From Mycobacterium sp. URHD0025 (GTDB lineage: Bacteria; Actinomycetota; Actinomycetes; Mycobacteriales; Mycobacteriaceae): a DNA stretch of 64,000 nucleotides. The translations under genes were made by a program, and so were the position numbers. Numbering within the stretch: position 1 is the first letter of the stretch; each line of letters opens with the position of its first letter. Positions 53,036-62,351 of the stretch are shown here, piece after piece. The stretch spans positions 186,001 to 250,000 of the forward strand of contig NZ_AUEQ01000014.1 in assembly GCF_000426065.1 (NCBI RefSeq). The letters run 5' to 3'. Below the pieces are notes generated by a model. That model saw nothing but the letters and a program-made list of their open reading frames with translations. It was not told the DNA's origin and did not search any database.

Positions 53036-54487
53036 CTACTTCGGGCGTTGGAAGCCGCCGATCTCGTGTTCGAGCAGTTCGGCAAGCCTCAGCGTGGTGC
53101 GGTCCTCGAACAGCGGACCGATGAGCTGCACTCCGACCGGCAGTCCCTCGGCGGATGCCCCCGTCGGTATGGCCGTGGCGGGCAGGCCGGGCATCGTGGC
53201 CAGACCCGCCCAGACGAGCTGGTCGAAGTAGGCATAGTCGCCGCCGTCGATGTCGAGCCGTCGTTCCAACAGATCCGGGTTGTGGTCGTGGCGGAATGCG
53301 GGAGTCGGCGTGATCGGACATACGACGGCATCGAACTCGCCGAACAGTTGTCGCCAGCCCTGGCGGTGAAGCTCGCGTCGGTTGTTCACCTCGATCCAAT
53401 CGCGGTGGCTCAACACCATCCCGCGCAACCGCGCCGCGTCGAGGCTCCGATCGTCTGCACTCAGACCGGCTGCGCGAGTCCGCAGTTGTTCGTATGCGTC
53501 GACCGGGAATCGCGCCACGGAGCCTGAAAAGAGCAACCGGGTATATATCGACGCGGCTTCGGCCAGATCGGGCAGCAGCGGACTGTACCGTTCGACGCGC
53601 GCACCACTGGACATCAGGGCGTCAGCCACGCGGTTCACGCCCGCGCGGACCGCTGCTCCGGTCGCGATGTAGGGGTGCTCCTCGAGGACCAGGACCCTGA
53701 AGCCGCCGAGGACCTCGTGCCGAGGCGGCGGCAGAGTCACTGTGTGCGCCACGCCGAGGGTCAGTGGGTCGGGTCCGGCCATCACGTCGAGCAGGAGTGC
53801 GAGATCGCGGGCGGTGCGCGCCATCGGACCGACGACAGCGAGGTCGGCATCGGTCGGCAACGCCGGCGCAGGCGGCGGGGTCATACCGCGCATGGCGGCC
53901 AGTCCGAGTGTCGGCTTGTGCGCGTACACGCCGCAGAAATGCGCGGGGGTGCGCAGCGAACCGGCGAGGTCGGAGCCGATGGACAGGGCACCGAACCCGG
54001 ACGCCAGGGCGGCCGCCGATCCACCGGAGGATCCGCCCGACGTGCGACCGTGATCCCACGGATTGTTGGTGGTGCCGTAGATCTCGTTGAACGTCTGGAT
54101 ATCTTGCAGCCCCAACGGCACGTTGGTCTTACCCAGCACCACCGCTCCGGAGGCCTTGAGCCGCGAAACCTGTACCGCGTCTTCGGCCGGCATGAAATCT
54201 CGGTACTGCGGCATGCCCCACGTCGTCGGCAGCCCGGCCACGTTGTAGGACTCCTTGACCGTCACCGGAATACCGAGCAGCGGACGGTCCTCACCCTGGA
54301 CACGCGCCTGGTCAGCAAGCCGCGCTGCCTCCCGCGCACGATCGAAGTCCGGCACACAGATCGCGTTGATCTCACCGTCATGCCGTTCGATCGCGGCGAT
54401 CGCCGCCTCGGTCAACTCCACCGAGGACACCTCACCAGCGCGCAACGCGCCCGCCATCTCGCAGGCCGACTGAAAATTCCACTCCAT
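53036..54487 (-). CDS. Amidase signature family enzyme
   Basis: A 483-residue amidase that hydrolyses a carboxamide by the Ser-cis-Ser-Lys triad. Lys78 is in VTVKESYN, the bridging Ser is in the GGSSGGSAAA run (153/154), and the nucleophile Ser177 is in AGSLRTPA. The start at 54487 (MEWNFQSACEMAGALRAGEV) is where family similarity begins; the open frame runs further upstream without it. The gene faces acpS with only seven bases between the stops, and it lies between acpS and the M20 peptidase, which are neighbours in M. tuberculosis, so it looks like a lineage-specific gain or a loss in M. tuberculosis. Confidence 0.93.
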   Translation of the reverse strand: MEWNFQSACEMAGALRAGEVSSVELTEAAIAAIERHDGEINAICVPDFDRAREAARLADQARVQGEDRPLLGIPVTVKESYNVAGLPTTWGMPQYRDFMPAEDAVQVSRLKASGAVVLGKTNVPLGLQDIQTFNEIYGTTNNPWDHGRTSGGSSGGSAAALASGFGALSIGSDLAGSLRTPAHFCGVYAHKPTLGLAAMRGMTPPPAPALPTDADLAVVGPMARTARDLALLLDVMAGPDPLTLGVAHTVTLPPPRHEVLGGFRVLVLEEHPYIATGAAVRAGVNRVADALMSSGARVERYSPLLPDLAEAASIYTRLLFSGSVARFPVDAYEQLRTRAAGLSADDRSLDAARLRGMVLSHRDWIEVNNRRELHRQGWRQLFGEFDAVVCPITPTPAFRHDHNPDLLERRLDIDGGDYAYFDQLVWAGLATMPGLPATAIPTGASAEGLPVGVQLIGPLFEDRTTLRLAELLEHEIGGFQRPK

Positions 54488-54633
54488 GATTCCGACGCTA
54501 ACGGCGCTTCGGCGAAGCCATAAAATCTCACTTCCCGCAATGGACACGCGTTGTGATCGACGGGCGGAAGCGCAAGGCACAGGTATGAAACCGTCACCGA
54601 CGTCGCCATCCCGCAACCGCTAGTCTCGACAGC

Positions 54634-55971
54634 ATGAGTGACGTAGTGGCGCGGGTGCAGCAGGTGTTGCCTTCGGTGCGGTCCGATTTGGAAGATCTGG
54701 TGCGCATCCAGTCGGTGTGGGCCGACCCGTCCCGGCACGACGAAGTGCACCGCAGCGCCGAGGCTGTCGCAAAGCTGTTGTCGGAAACCGGTTTTCCCGA
54801 AGTGCGCATTGTCAGCGAAGGCGGCGCCCCAGCCGTCATCGCGCACTACCCACCGCCGCCGGGTGCGCCCACGGTGCTGCTGTACGCCCATCACGACGTG
54901 CAGCCCGAAGGCGATCCTTCCCAGTGGGACTCCGCGCCGTTCGAACCCACCGAACGGGACGGCAGGTTGTACGGCCGCGGTACCGCTGACGACAAGGCCG
55001 GTATCGCAACACATCTGGCCGCAATGCGGGCGTTCGACGGCAAGCCCCCGGTGGGTGTGACGGTGTTCGTCGAAGGCGAGGAGGAGTCCGGGTCGCCATC
55101 ATTAGCGGCACTGCTGGGTGCTCATCATGAGGCCTTGGCCGCCGACGTCATCGTCATCGCCGACTCCGACAACTGGAGCACCGACATCCCGGCTCTGACC
55201 GTGACCCTGCGCGGCCTGGCCGACTGTGTCGTCGAGGTGGCCACACTGGACCACGGGCTGCACTCGGGACTGTGGGGAGGGGTGGTCCCGGATGCGTTGA
55301 GCGTGTTGGTGCGGCTGCTGGCCAGCCTGCACGACGACGAGGGCAACGTGGCAGTCGCCGGTCTGCACGAGGCCACCGCGGCCGATGTGGACCGCGGCGC
55401 CGGTTGGGTTCGGCAAGAGTCCGGCCTGTTGGACGGCGTGTCCGAAATCGGTTCCGGCTCAGTGGTTCAACGCATGTGGGCCAAGCCGGCCATCACCGTC
55501 ATCGGCATCGACACCACGCCCATCGACAAATCGTCCAACACCCTGATCCCGCGAGCCCGTGCCAAGATCAGCATGCGCGTCGCGCCCGGTGGTGACGCCC
55601 ATGCCCATCTGGAGGCGCTGACCCGTCACCTCGAATCCCATACTCCCTGGGGTGCCCGGGTCACAGTCACGGCAGGCGACGTCGGTCAGCCCTACGCCAT
55701 CGACTCCTCGGGCGCGGTGTACGACGCGGCCCGTGCGGCGTTCCGCACCGCCTGGGGTACCGATCCGGTGGACATGGGCATGGGTGGTTCGATTCCGTTC
55801 ATCGCCGAGTTCGCCGAAGCTTTTCCGGCAGCGACGATCCTGGTGACCGGAGTCGAGGATCCCGGCACTCAGGCACACAGCGTGAACGAGAGTCTGCACC
55901 TGGGAGTGCTTGAGCGCGCTGCCAAGTCGGAAGCGCTGCTGCTGGAGAAGCTGGGCCGGCTGGCCCGGTAG
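54634..55971 (+). CDS. M20 family dipeptidase / metallopeptidase
   Basis: A 445-residue M20/M25/M40 zinc peptidase, comparable to M. tuberculosis Rv2522c by position and size. Metal and catalytic residues can be placed at His86 and Asp88 in AHHDVQPEG, Asp119 in GRGTADDKAG, Glu149/Glu150 in EGEEESGS, Asp in IADSDNWS and the late His in NESLHLGV. The M20 dimerisation domain lies in the middle. It hydrolyses small peptides or amino-acid amides; the physiological substrate is not known. It is transcribed toward bcp and convergent with it. Confidence 0.93.
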   Translation: MSDVVARVQQVLPSVRSDLEDLVRIQSVWADPSRHDEVHRSAEAVAKLLSETGFPEVRIVSEGGAPAVIAHYPPPPGAPTVLLYAHHDVQPEGDPSQWDSAPFEPTERDGRLYGRGTADDKAGIATHLAAMRAFDGKPPVGVTVFVEGEEESGSPSLAALLGAHHEALAADVIVIADSDNWSTDIPALTVTLRGLADCVVEVATLDHGLHSGLWGGVVPDALSVLVRLLASLHDDEGNVAVAGLHEATAADVDRGAGWVRQESGLLDGVSEIGSGSVVQRMWAKPAITVIGIDTTPIDKSSNTLIPRARAKISMRVAPGGDAHAHLEALTRHLESHTPWGARVTVTAGDVGQPYAIDSSGAVYDAARAAFRTAWGTDPVDMGMGGSIPFIAEFAEAFPAATILVTGVEDPGTQAHSVNESLHLGVLERAAKSEALLLEKLGRLAR

Positions 55972-56008
55972 CCCGGTACTCGAATACCAGGCAGCCCGGG
56001 CCGAGACG

Positions 56009-56482
56009 TCAGACCGACAGGTCTCGGCGCAATTTGGCGACGTGACCGGTGGCGCGCACGTTGTACTGCGCGACGGCGATCTTGCCCTTTTCGTCGACCA
56101 CGAACGTCGAGCGGATGACACCCTGAACGGTCTTGCCGTACATGGTTTTTTCACCGAAGGCGCCCCAGGCCGTCAGCACCTCACGGTCGGGATCGGACAG
56201 CAACGGGAAGCTCAGCTCTTCCTTGTCGCGGAACTTGGCCAGCTTCTCCGGCTTGTCGGGGGAGATGCCGACGACGTCGAGTCCGGCGCCGTTGAGTTCG
56301 GCGAGGCTGTCGCGGAAATCGCACGCCTGCTTGGTACATCCGGGCGTCGACGCGGCCGGGTAGAAGTACACGATGACCTTGCGGCCCTTGTAGTCGGAAA
56401 GCTTGACGACGTTGCCATCGGCATCAGGCAGGCTGAAAGCCGGGGCGGTGTCTCCCACCTCGAGGCGCGGGGTTGGCGGCAT
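56009..56482 (-). CDS. bcp: Thioredoxin-dependent thiol peroxidase (BCP/PrxQ)
   Basis: A 157-residue atypical 2-Cys peroxiredoxin reducing hydroperoxides. The peroxidatic Cys49 is in STPGCTKQAC, and the resolving Cys54 lies five residues later, as in the BCP subgroup. The start at 56482 (MPPTPRLEVGDTAPAFSLPD) has AGAAGGG upstream. It matches Rv2521 in position, between the M20 peptidase and DUF3618 gene. Confidence 0.96.
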   Translation of the reverse strand: MPPTPRLEVGDTAPAFSLPDADGNVVKLSDYKGRKVIVYFYPAASTPGCTKQACDFRDSLAELNGAGLDVVGISPDKPEKLAKFRDKEELSFPLLSDPDREVLTAWGAFGEKTMYGKTVQGVIRSTFVVDEKGKIAVAQYNVRATGHVAKLRRDLSV

Positions 56483-56587
56483 GCGTGGATATCCCTTCTT
56501 GTCGACCGGTTCCGTCGTCACGGCCCCGGCTGATCTAGGGTAGTGCGGCAGGGCAGCACGACGTGGAGCGGCTTGGAGGAGCAAACA

Positions 56588-56815
56588 GTGGCGAACCGGG
56601 ACCCGGAGAGCATCAAGCGGGACATCGATCAGGCTCGCGATCAGCTGGCGGTGACGGTCGACTCCCTGGCCGAGCGGGCCAACCCCCAGCGTTTGGCCGA
56701 CGATTTCAAGTCGGCGGTGATCGGCTTCATCAAGAAACCGGCCGTGACTGCGTCATTGGCCGGTGCGGGTGTGCTCGTGGTGGTCGTGGTCGTTCGGCGG
56801 ATCAAGCGGCGCTGA
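56588..56815 (+). CDS. DUF3618 family small membrane protein
   Basis: A 75-residue protein from GTG 56588, with GGAGG eight bases upstream. It has the DUF3618 start RDPESIKRDIDQARDQLAVT, a short amphipathic stretch and one C-terminal membrane segment (GAGVLVVVVVVRRIKRR). The function is unknown. It corresponds in place and type to M. tuberculosis Rv2520c. Confidence 0.92.
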   Translation: MANRDPESIKRDIDQARDQLAVTVDSLAERANPQRLADDFKSAVIGFIKKPAVTASLAGAGVLVVVVVVRRIKRR

Positions 56816-57811
56816 CGGCTCGATACGCCGCTCAGCGCGCAGACCTATACGCCGCTCAGCGGCGGCGGAACAGGAGCCAGTCCGCCAACGAGAAACTCGG
56901 CGGATTGGCAATGCGTCCGAGCCGGCTGCAGCTATACACCATGACTGGCTGATTCGCAGCAACAAATGCGGAGGTCGAAGCAGCTGTGGGGTCGACGCCA
57001 CCTGCGGCAGCCATCAGCTAACACCTCTAATCTTGGCGCGATGGCCACGGGTACGGAATCGCAAATAATCAGCTAACTCGATAATAACATGGATTCTTGT
57101 GCCTGACCAGCGAAAGCGCCGATGTTGGATTGTAGGCAGTAACTTACGAGCACGTCAACAGATGGTCGGCGACACGGCCGGTCGGGTTGCGAAGTGGTTA
57201 TCAGCACATTATCGACAGGCGTCAAAGAGAACGCGCTCCGCGATGTCAGGGTCTCTCACCGCAAAGTATGTGTGGGGCTTCGGGAATCGTTGTGGGATGG
57301 ATCGCAAACGCACTCCGGGCAACCGGTGTGGTTTGCTGAACGTTTGCTGGGGGAGAAGCGTCTGGGGGCACGGCGTAGGGCCCTTCAGCGCGATTTGGTG
57401 GGAAAAACGATTGGCAAACGTGGGTTCGTCTGGTAGCCCGAGGCGGTCCGCGCAACTCGGCGCCACTTTGTCGCTGTAGCTGAAATCCACTGCATTGCAG
57501 GGTTGGAACGGCTCTTTCTCGCCGAACCGGTTGCTAGTGCATAGGTGTCCAGCTAAGGTCGACTTCGGGTCAGGGCAGGGGAGTCGGCCCCGGGGCTTGA
57601 TCTCGGCCGCAACACGGGACGAACGTGTGACAAGGGGGTATTGCTTTGCAGCTAACTTATTTTCCGTTTGCCAGGATCGCTGCATGTGCTTTCCCGGGTA
57701 AAGCCGATCTCGACGGACTCATCGTCGAGGTTCGCTGACAACACCCGACGGCTCGCGTCCAACCCGTATGTGGAGATGTGAGCCGTGGTCACACCGACTG
57801 GAGGTAGCCAT
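56816..57811. other. Nearly 1 kb without a recognisable gene
   Basis: The stretch is less GC-rich than its flanks in parts. Several frames are open, the most protein-like being 57194-57436 on the plus strand (ending LVGKTIGKRGFVW), but none has a family match, a ribosome binding site or strong codon bias. A 14-base direct repeat, TACGCCGCTCAGCG, occurs twice near 56824-56861, and the hairpin CTCGACG-GACTCAT-CGTCGAG is at 57708-57728. It may contain a non-coding RNA or decayed genes; in M. tuberculosis a PE gene occupies this place. Confidence 0.45.
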
Positions 57812-57991
57812 ATGGCGCATGTGAGCGATGAAACCCTTGGTGATCTACGCAGGGAACTCGACCGCTTCAAAACTGAGCAGTACCGGGACAACGGCTACGC
57901 GGCCGCACATCTGGCGGGTGCCGTGGAGATGTTGTTGGAAGAGGCTGAACCCAGCGTGGGCGACAGACTCGCCGAAAGGTACCGCGCCTGA
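57812..57991 (+). CDS. Small cytosolic protein, unknown function
   Basis: A 59-residue acidic, probably all-helical protein (MAHVSDETLGDLRRELDRFK onward, ending LAERYRA). The ATG at 57812 has GGAGG seven bases upstream; an in-frame GTG at 57785 is less likely. Codon use fits a real gene. No family was recognised. A terminator hairpin follows at 58031, before the convergent tRNA-Lys. Confidence 0.7.
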   Translation: MAHVSDETLGDLRRELDRFKTEQYRDNGYAAAHLAGAVEMLLEEAEPSVGDRLAERYRA

Positions 57992-58030
57992 TAGATGCAC
58001 CACTGCAGTAGTACTCAAACGCCGAAACGC

Positions 58031-58056
58031 AAAAACCCTGCCGAGGCAGGGTTTTT
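58031..58056. terminator. Intrinsic terminator
   Basis: AAAAACCCTGC at 58031-58041 and GCAGGGTTTTT at 58046-58056 form an 11-bp stem with the loop CGAG. The A and T runs on both sides let it stop transcription from the small-protein gene and from the convergent tRNA-Lys. Confidence 0.95.
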
Positions 58057-58059
58057 GGT

Positions 58060-58135
<76 letters not shown>

Positions 58136-58282
58136 GCGTGAGAGACAATAACAGGAGATTCGCTCAACAGTGAAATCGGCTGGTCGCGGGCCCGGAGTGA
58201 GATTCTGGCGAGCCGGACTGCCGCGCAACACCTAAACTATTGCCAAAAATTTGCTGTCGACCGTGCGAGGGATAGGACGAAC

Positions 58283-59503
58283 ATGGGACAGGCCCATACG
58301 GTGACCCGTCCGTATCGGGACGTCATCCGGCGCGCCGTGGTTGCCATGGTGCCCGCGATGATGTTGGGCCTGACGGCATGCGAGAGCCATGAGACGCAGG
58401 GACCGCCTCCGGTGATAACCGACAAGGGCACTCCTTATGGCGACCTGCTGGTGCCCAGGGTCAACGCTTCGGTGACCGATAGCGCGGTGGGGGTGACCGT
58501 CGACGCGCCGGTCACCGTCAGCGCAGAGAACGGTGTGCTCGGCGGCGTCACCATGACCAACGAAGAAGGCGTCAGCGTCGCGGGAAAGTTCAGTGCCGAC
58601 GGCCTGACGTGGTCGAGCACCGACCCCCTCGACTACAACGAGCAGTACACGCTCAACGCGCAGTCACTGGGGCTCGGTGGTGTGGCCAACCGCCGCCTGC
58701 GGTTCGAGACGCACTCGCCGGCCAACCTGACGATGCCCTATGTCCTGCCCAACGACGGGGAAGTGGTGGGGGTAGGTCAGCCCATCGCCGTCCGCTTCGA
58801 CGAGAACATCACCGATCGGGAGGCCGCTCAGGGGGCCATCACGGTCAAGACCGATCCGCCCGTCGAGGGTGCCTTCTACTGGCTGAACAACCGCGAAGTG
58901 CGGTGGCGCCCAGCCAAATACTGGAAGCCCGGCACCTCGGTGGACGTGACCGTCAACACCTACGGTGTCGAATTGGGTGACGGGCTGTTCGGCCAGGGCA
59001 ACGTCACGACACACTTCACGATCGGCGACGAGGTGATCGCGTCCGCCGATGACACCACCAAGACGTTGACCATCCGGCGCAATGGCGAGGTCATCAAGGC
59101 GATGCCGATCTCGATGGGAAAGAACAGTTCTCCGACCAACAACGGTGTGTACATCATCGGTGAACGGTTCGACCACCTCGTGATGGATTCGTCGACGTAC
59201 GGCGTACCGGTCAACTCGCCCAACGGTTATCGCACCGAAGTCGACTTCGCGACCCAGATGTCCTACAGCGGCATCTATGTACACGGCGCCCCGTGGTCGG
59301 TCGGCAGCCAGGGCTACAGCAACGTCAGCCATGGCTGCCTCAACGTCAGCACGGCCAATGCCCGCTGGTTCTACGAGAACACCAAGCGCGGCGACATCGT
59401 CGAGGTGGTCAACACCGTGGGTCCGGTGCTGCCGGGCACCGAGGGCCTGGGGGACTGGAACATCCCCTGGGAGCAGTGGCGCACCGGCAACGCCAGCACC
59501 TGA
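58283..59503 (+). CDS. ldtB: L,D-transpeptidase, LdtMt2 type lipoprotein
   Basis: Peptidoglycan 3-3 cross-linking enzyme of 406 residues, the main carbapenem-sensitive L,D-transpeptidase type of mycobacteria. The N-terminus is a lipoprotein signal with lipobox LTAC (Cys33). Two Ig-like domains follow and then the YkuD catalytic domain, with His334 (in YVHGAP), His350 and Cys352 in SHGCLNVS; the positions are only two residues off those of M. tuberculosis LdtMt2 (Rv2518c). The C-terminal tail contains Trp-rich DWNIPWEQW, as in that protein. Its location after bcp, DUF3618 and tRNA-Lys also matches. Confidence 0.97.
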   Translation: MGQAHTVTRPYRDVIRRAVVAMVPAMMLGLTACESHETQGPPPVITDKGTPYGDLLVPRVNASVTDSAVGVTVDAPVTVSAENGVLGGVTMTNEEGVSVAGKFSADGLTWSSTDPLDYNEQYTLNAQSLGLGGVANRRLRFETHSPANLTMPYVLPNDGEVVGVGQPIAVRFDENITDREAAQGAITVKTDPPVEGAFYWLNNREVRWRPAKYWKPGTSVDVTVNTYGVELGDGLFGQGNVTTHFTIGDEVIASADDTTKTLTIRRNGEVIKAMPISMGKNSSPTNNGVYIIGERFDHLVMDSSTYGVPVNSPNGYRTEVDFATQMSYSGIYVHGAPWSVGSQGYSNVSHGCLNVSTANARWFYENTKRGDIVEVVNTVGPVLPGTEGLGDWNIPWEQWRTGNAST

Positions 59504-59598
59504 TCGGCCACTGTCCAATTACCTGCGCGGTAATCGACAACGCGCCTCGAATCGGTGAATCTGACTGAGTCCCAGTCGATTACCGTGAAAGAGGCGAT

Positions 59599-59961
59599 AT
59601 GGCCGAGTTTGACGACACCGTCACCGCATACCTCGACACCTGGAATGCCACCGATAACGCCCAGCGGCGGGCGCTGCTGGAAGAGCATTGGGCGCAGGGC
59701 GTCACCTACACCGATCCGCTGGCTCAGGTGAGCGGGCACGACGGTATTTCCGGAGCCATCGAGGCCGTGCAGGCCCAGTTTCCGGGCTACGTGTTCACCC
59801 TTGTCAGCGGACCGGACGCCCACCACCAGCACGTGCGCTTCCAGTGGGGGCTGGGCCCCCGCGATACCGAGCCGGTGGTGGTCGGTTTCGACGTGCTCTC
59901 CACCGATCCCGAAGGACGGATCCAGACCGTGCTGGGGTTCTTGGACCAGCTGCCTGCCTGA
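59599..59961 (+). CDS. SnoaL-like / NTF2-fold protein
   Basis: A 120-residue protein with the SnoaL-like cone fold (DDTVTAYLDTWNATDNAQRR, then a YTDPL segment and HQHVRFQWGL). Such proteins are isomerases, hydrolases or simple ligand binders, so no reaction can be assigned. AAAGAGG precedes the ATG at 59599. The stop directly abuts the stop of the convergent SRPBCC gene with no gap. Confidence 0.85.
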   Translation: MAEFDDTVTAYLDTWNATDNAQRRALLEEHWAQGVTYTDPLAQVSGHDGISGAIEAVQAQFPGYVFTLVSGPDAHHQHVRFQWGLGPRDTEPVVVGFDVLSTDPEGRIQTVLGFLDQLPA

Positions 59962-60441
59962 CTACGTCACCGAGCGTTCCAGCGCCGCAAGAGATTCAGC
60001 GATGTAGTGAGATTCGAACGGAGGCATCCCGCCGATCTGGTCGCGAAAGCTCTGCGGGGTGCCCGTCCAGTCATAGGTGATCGTCACGTCGGTCTGCTCG
60101 CCGTTGGGGGACAGGTCGTAGCGCCACCACCAACCGCCTGGCTCGTGGCGGCCCTGCTCGTCGAGCTGGCCGGGCACCCAGGCGATGGTCCGGTCTTTGT
60201 CGAACTCGGTCACCAGGTTGTGCATGACGTAGTGGCCTCCGGCAGCCGGCAGGAACATGTTGATCGCGAAGATCTGGCCGGTCCCGGTGATCGGCGTGGG
60301 GTCGATCGCGTCGCGCACCCAGTCGCTGGGTTCGGTGTCGCAGTGCCGGGCCGGGTCGGCCAGGACGGCGAACACCTGGGCCGGAGATGCGGAGATGGTG
60401 CGGGTGACGACGTAGCGCTCGGTGTCGGTCGATGAAGTCAT
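59962..60441 (-). CDS. SRPBCC (START/Bet v1-like) family protein
   Basis: A 159-residue polyketide cyclase/dehydrase-like protein with the N-terminal strand TERYVVTRTISASPAQVFAV and a large hydrophobic ligand cavity typical of the superfamily. The ATG at 60441 has AAGGA upstream. It overlaps the stop of the DUF899 gene by ATGA, so both form one translationally coupled operon. The ligand is unknown. Confidence 0.87.
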   Translation of the reverse strand: MTSSTDTERYVVTRTISASPAQVFAVLADPARHCDTEPSDWVRDAIDPTPITGTGQIFAINMFLPAAGGHYVMHNLVTEFDKDRTIAWVPGQLDEQGRHEPGGWWWRYDLSPNGEQTDVTITYDWTGTPQSFRDQIGGMPPFESHYIAESLAALERSVT

Positions 60442-61139
60442 CGGGGGTCCTTTCCGTACAGGCGGGCAATGTCCGGACTGTCCAGCCAGCCCGAGTATGT
60501 GGGTCGCGACGGCCAGCCTTCGGGGGAATCGAGCCATTCCTCCTGGCGGCCGTACGGCAGCAGGTCGATCAGTGCGAAGGAGTGGCTGAGTTGCTCGGTG
60601 CCACGGCCGTTGGTGTGCCAGGTGCGGTAGACCGATTCCTCGCCCGACGGAGCCATCGCACGCAGGAACACGTTGACCGCGAAGCCTCCTCCGGGCGCGG
60701 CGTCGACGTCTGTGCCGAAGGAGCTCTCCGACGACGAGTACCAGTCCATACGGTTACCGACCTTGTCGCGGTAGGCCAGGGCCTCCTCGATCGGTCCGTT
60801 GGTGACGACGACGAATCGGGCGTCGTAGTTGTCCAGGAAGTCCAGGCGGGTGAACTGCGACGTGAAACCGGTGCAGCCGCCGCACTGCCATTCAGCGCCG
60901 TCGGTCCACATGTGGTGGTAGGTGATCAGCTGGGTGCGTCCGTCGAATACGTCGGCCAAGCGCACCGGGCCGTCGGCACTCATGAGCGTGTACTCCGGCA
61001 GCTCGACCATCGGCAGGCGCCGCCGTGCCGCCGCGATCGCGTCCAATTCGCGGGTGGCGTCCTTCTCGCGCCGCCGTAGGTCGTCGAGCGCGCTGCGCCA
61101 CGTCTGCTGGTCGACTATCGGAGGTTTTCCTGTCGTCAT
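60438..61139 (-). CDS. DUF899 family, thioredoxin-like protein
   Basis: A 233-residue DUF899 protein with the family block LITYHHMWTDGAEWQCGGCT, where CGGC takes the place of a thioredoxin-type CxxC. Start at ATG 61139 (MTTGKPPIVDQQTWRSALDD), with GGGAG upstream. Relatives are thought to be redox or dithiol proteins without an established role. It heads the operon with the SRPBCC gene. Confidence 0.9.
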   Translation of the reverse strand: MTTGKPPIVDQQTWRSALDDLRRREKDATRELDAIAAARRRLPMVELPEYTLMSADGPVRLADVFDGRTQLITYHHMWTDGAEWQCGGCTGFTSQFTRLDFLDNYDARFVVVTNGPIEEALAYRDKVGNRMDWYSSSESSFGTDVDAAPGGGFAVNVFLRAMAPSGEESVYRTWHTNGRGTEQLSHSFALIDLLPYGRQEEWLDSPEGWPSRPTYSGWLDSPDIARLYGKDPR

Positions 61140-61280
61140 CAAGGGCTCCCGATTGCTGTTCGGAGAAACTCGGTCTCTCAAGTGGACCCACCGCGCGCCC
61201 GGAACTCATCGCACGCGGTAATGTCCGACGAGCGAAGGGTGACCTAACACCTTGAGATGACCATGGAGGGTTGATCGAGA

Positions 61281-62051
61281 ATGAGCGGTCAGCGAGCCGA
61301 TGCAGCCGGACTGCGTCTCCTCGTCGTCGGTGCCTCGTCGGGCATCGGCCACGCTGTTGCGGTCGGTGCCGCCGAGCGCGGCGCCAAGGTCGCCGTCGCC
61401 GCACGCCGCATCGATCTGTTGAATTCCCTGGCCGAGGCCACTGGCGGATTCGCATTCGAACTCGACGTCGAGGACTTCGCCGTCATCGGCCGCGTCGTCA
61501 ACGACGCGGCCGATGCGTTGGGCGGTCTGGATGCGGTGGTGTTCACCAGCACAGTGATTCCCTTCGCCCACATCGAGGACACCGATGTCGCCACCTGGCT
61601 GCATGCGTTCAGCGTCAACACGGTCGGCGCCAGCAACGTGCTGCGCGCGGCGGTTCCGCGGCTGTCCGAGAACGGCGTGATCCTGGTCGCGTCCAGCCAT
61701 GACGTCGGCCGTCCGCGGGCCGGTGTGGCGGCCTACAGCGCGAGCAAGGCCGCTCTCGACGAGATCCTGCATTCCTGGCGCAGTGAGCATCCGGAACTGT
61801 CGTTGATTCGGGTGGGCATCGGTCCGACCGACGACACCGAGATCCTGCGCGGCGCCGACCGCGATCTGCTGGACCAACTGCTCAAGACGTGGGTGGCCCA
61901 GGGGGCGCTGCCGGCCCGGATGTCGGCCCTGCGCGATGTCGCCAACACCCTGGTGTCTCTGGTGACCACCGCCCACGAGAATCCGACCGTGGTGCCCGAG
62001 GTCGTGCAGTTGGCGCCGCGGATCCGGCGGCGAGCCGACGCGGCGGGATAG
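61281..62051 (+). CDS. Short-chain dehydrogenase/reductase
   Basis: An SDR of 256 residues with GASSGIG in the nucleotide-binding loop, a catalytic Ser in VASSHDVG and YSASK. The product of the reaction is unknown. The ATG at 61281 has GGAGGG about ten bases upstream. The gene stands alone between the divergent DUF899 operon and a 300-base non-coding region. Confidence 0.9.
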   Translation: MSGQRADAAGLRLLVVGASSGIGHAVAVGAAERGAKVAVAARRIDLLNSLAEATGGFAFELDVEDFAVIGRVVNDAADALGGLDAVVFTSTVIPFAHIEDTDVATWLHAFSVNTVGASNVLRAAVPRLSENGVILVASSHDVGRPRAGVAAYSASKAALDEILHSWRSEHPELSLIRVGIGPTDDTEILRGADRDLLDQLLKTWVAQGALPARMSALRDVANTLVSLVTTAHENPTVVPEVVQLAPRIRRRADAAG

Positions 62052-62285
62052 TCCGCGATTCAACCCTGCGGCCGGTGACTCCACTGGCTGCGATACCTCC
62101 ATCGTGAGGGTCCTTCGGTCACAAGGCCATCAGTTCCTTCGGCATACCCGGGCTGCGCGCGCCTCGCGTCGCACGATCTCCGCGCCGTGTGGCACATCTC
62201 GCCGTTCTCGGCGCAGTGCTTTGGCGATTCCGTAGAACCTGAAGCGGCTTCCCGCCGGTCTTTCTATGAGTTCCACCAGATTCAT

Positions 62286-62308
62286 TGATAATGACAATCA
62301 TATTCAAT
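62286..62308. promoter_or_regulatory. Fur/Zur-type box upstream of the PPE gene
   Basis: GATAATGACAATCATATTC at 62288-62306 matches the classic Fur-family 19-mer GATAATGATAATCATTATC at 16 of 19 positions, inside an AT-rich palindrome that spans 62286-62308. It is 44 to 66 bases upstream of the PPE ATG, in the promoter. In mycobacteria, zinc-responsive Zur binds such sites before PPE3 and the ESX-3 genes, so zinc-dependent repression is the likely role. The rest of the gap 62052-62351 contains nothing else recognised. Confidence 0.75.
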
Positions 62309-62351
62309 AACTTGAACGCTTCGGGTAGACGGGTCTACAAGGAGGGTTCTC

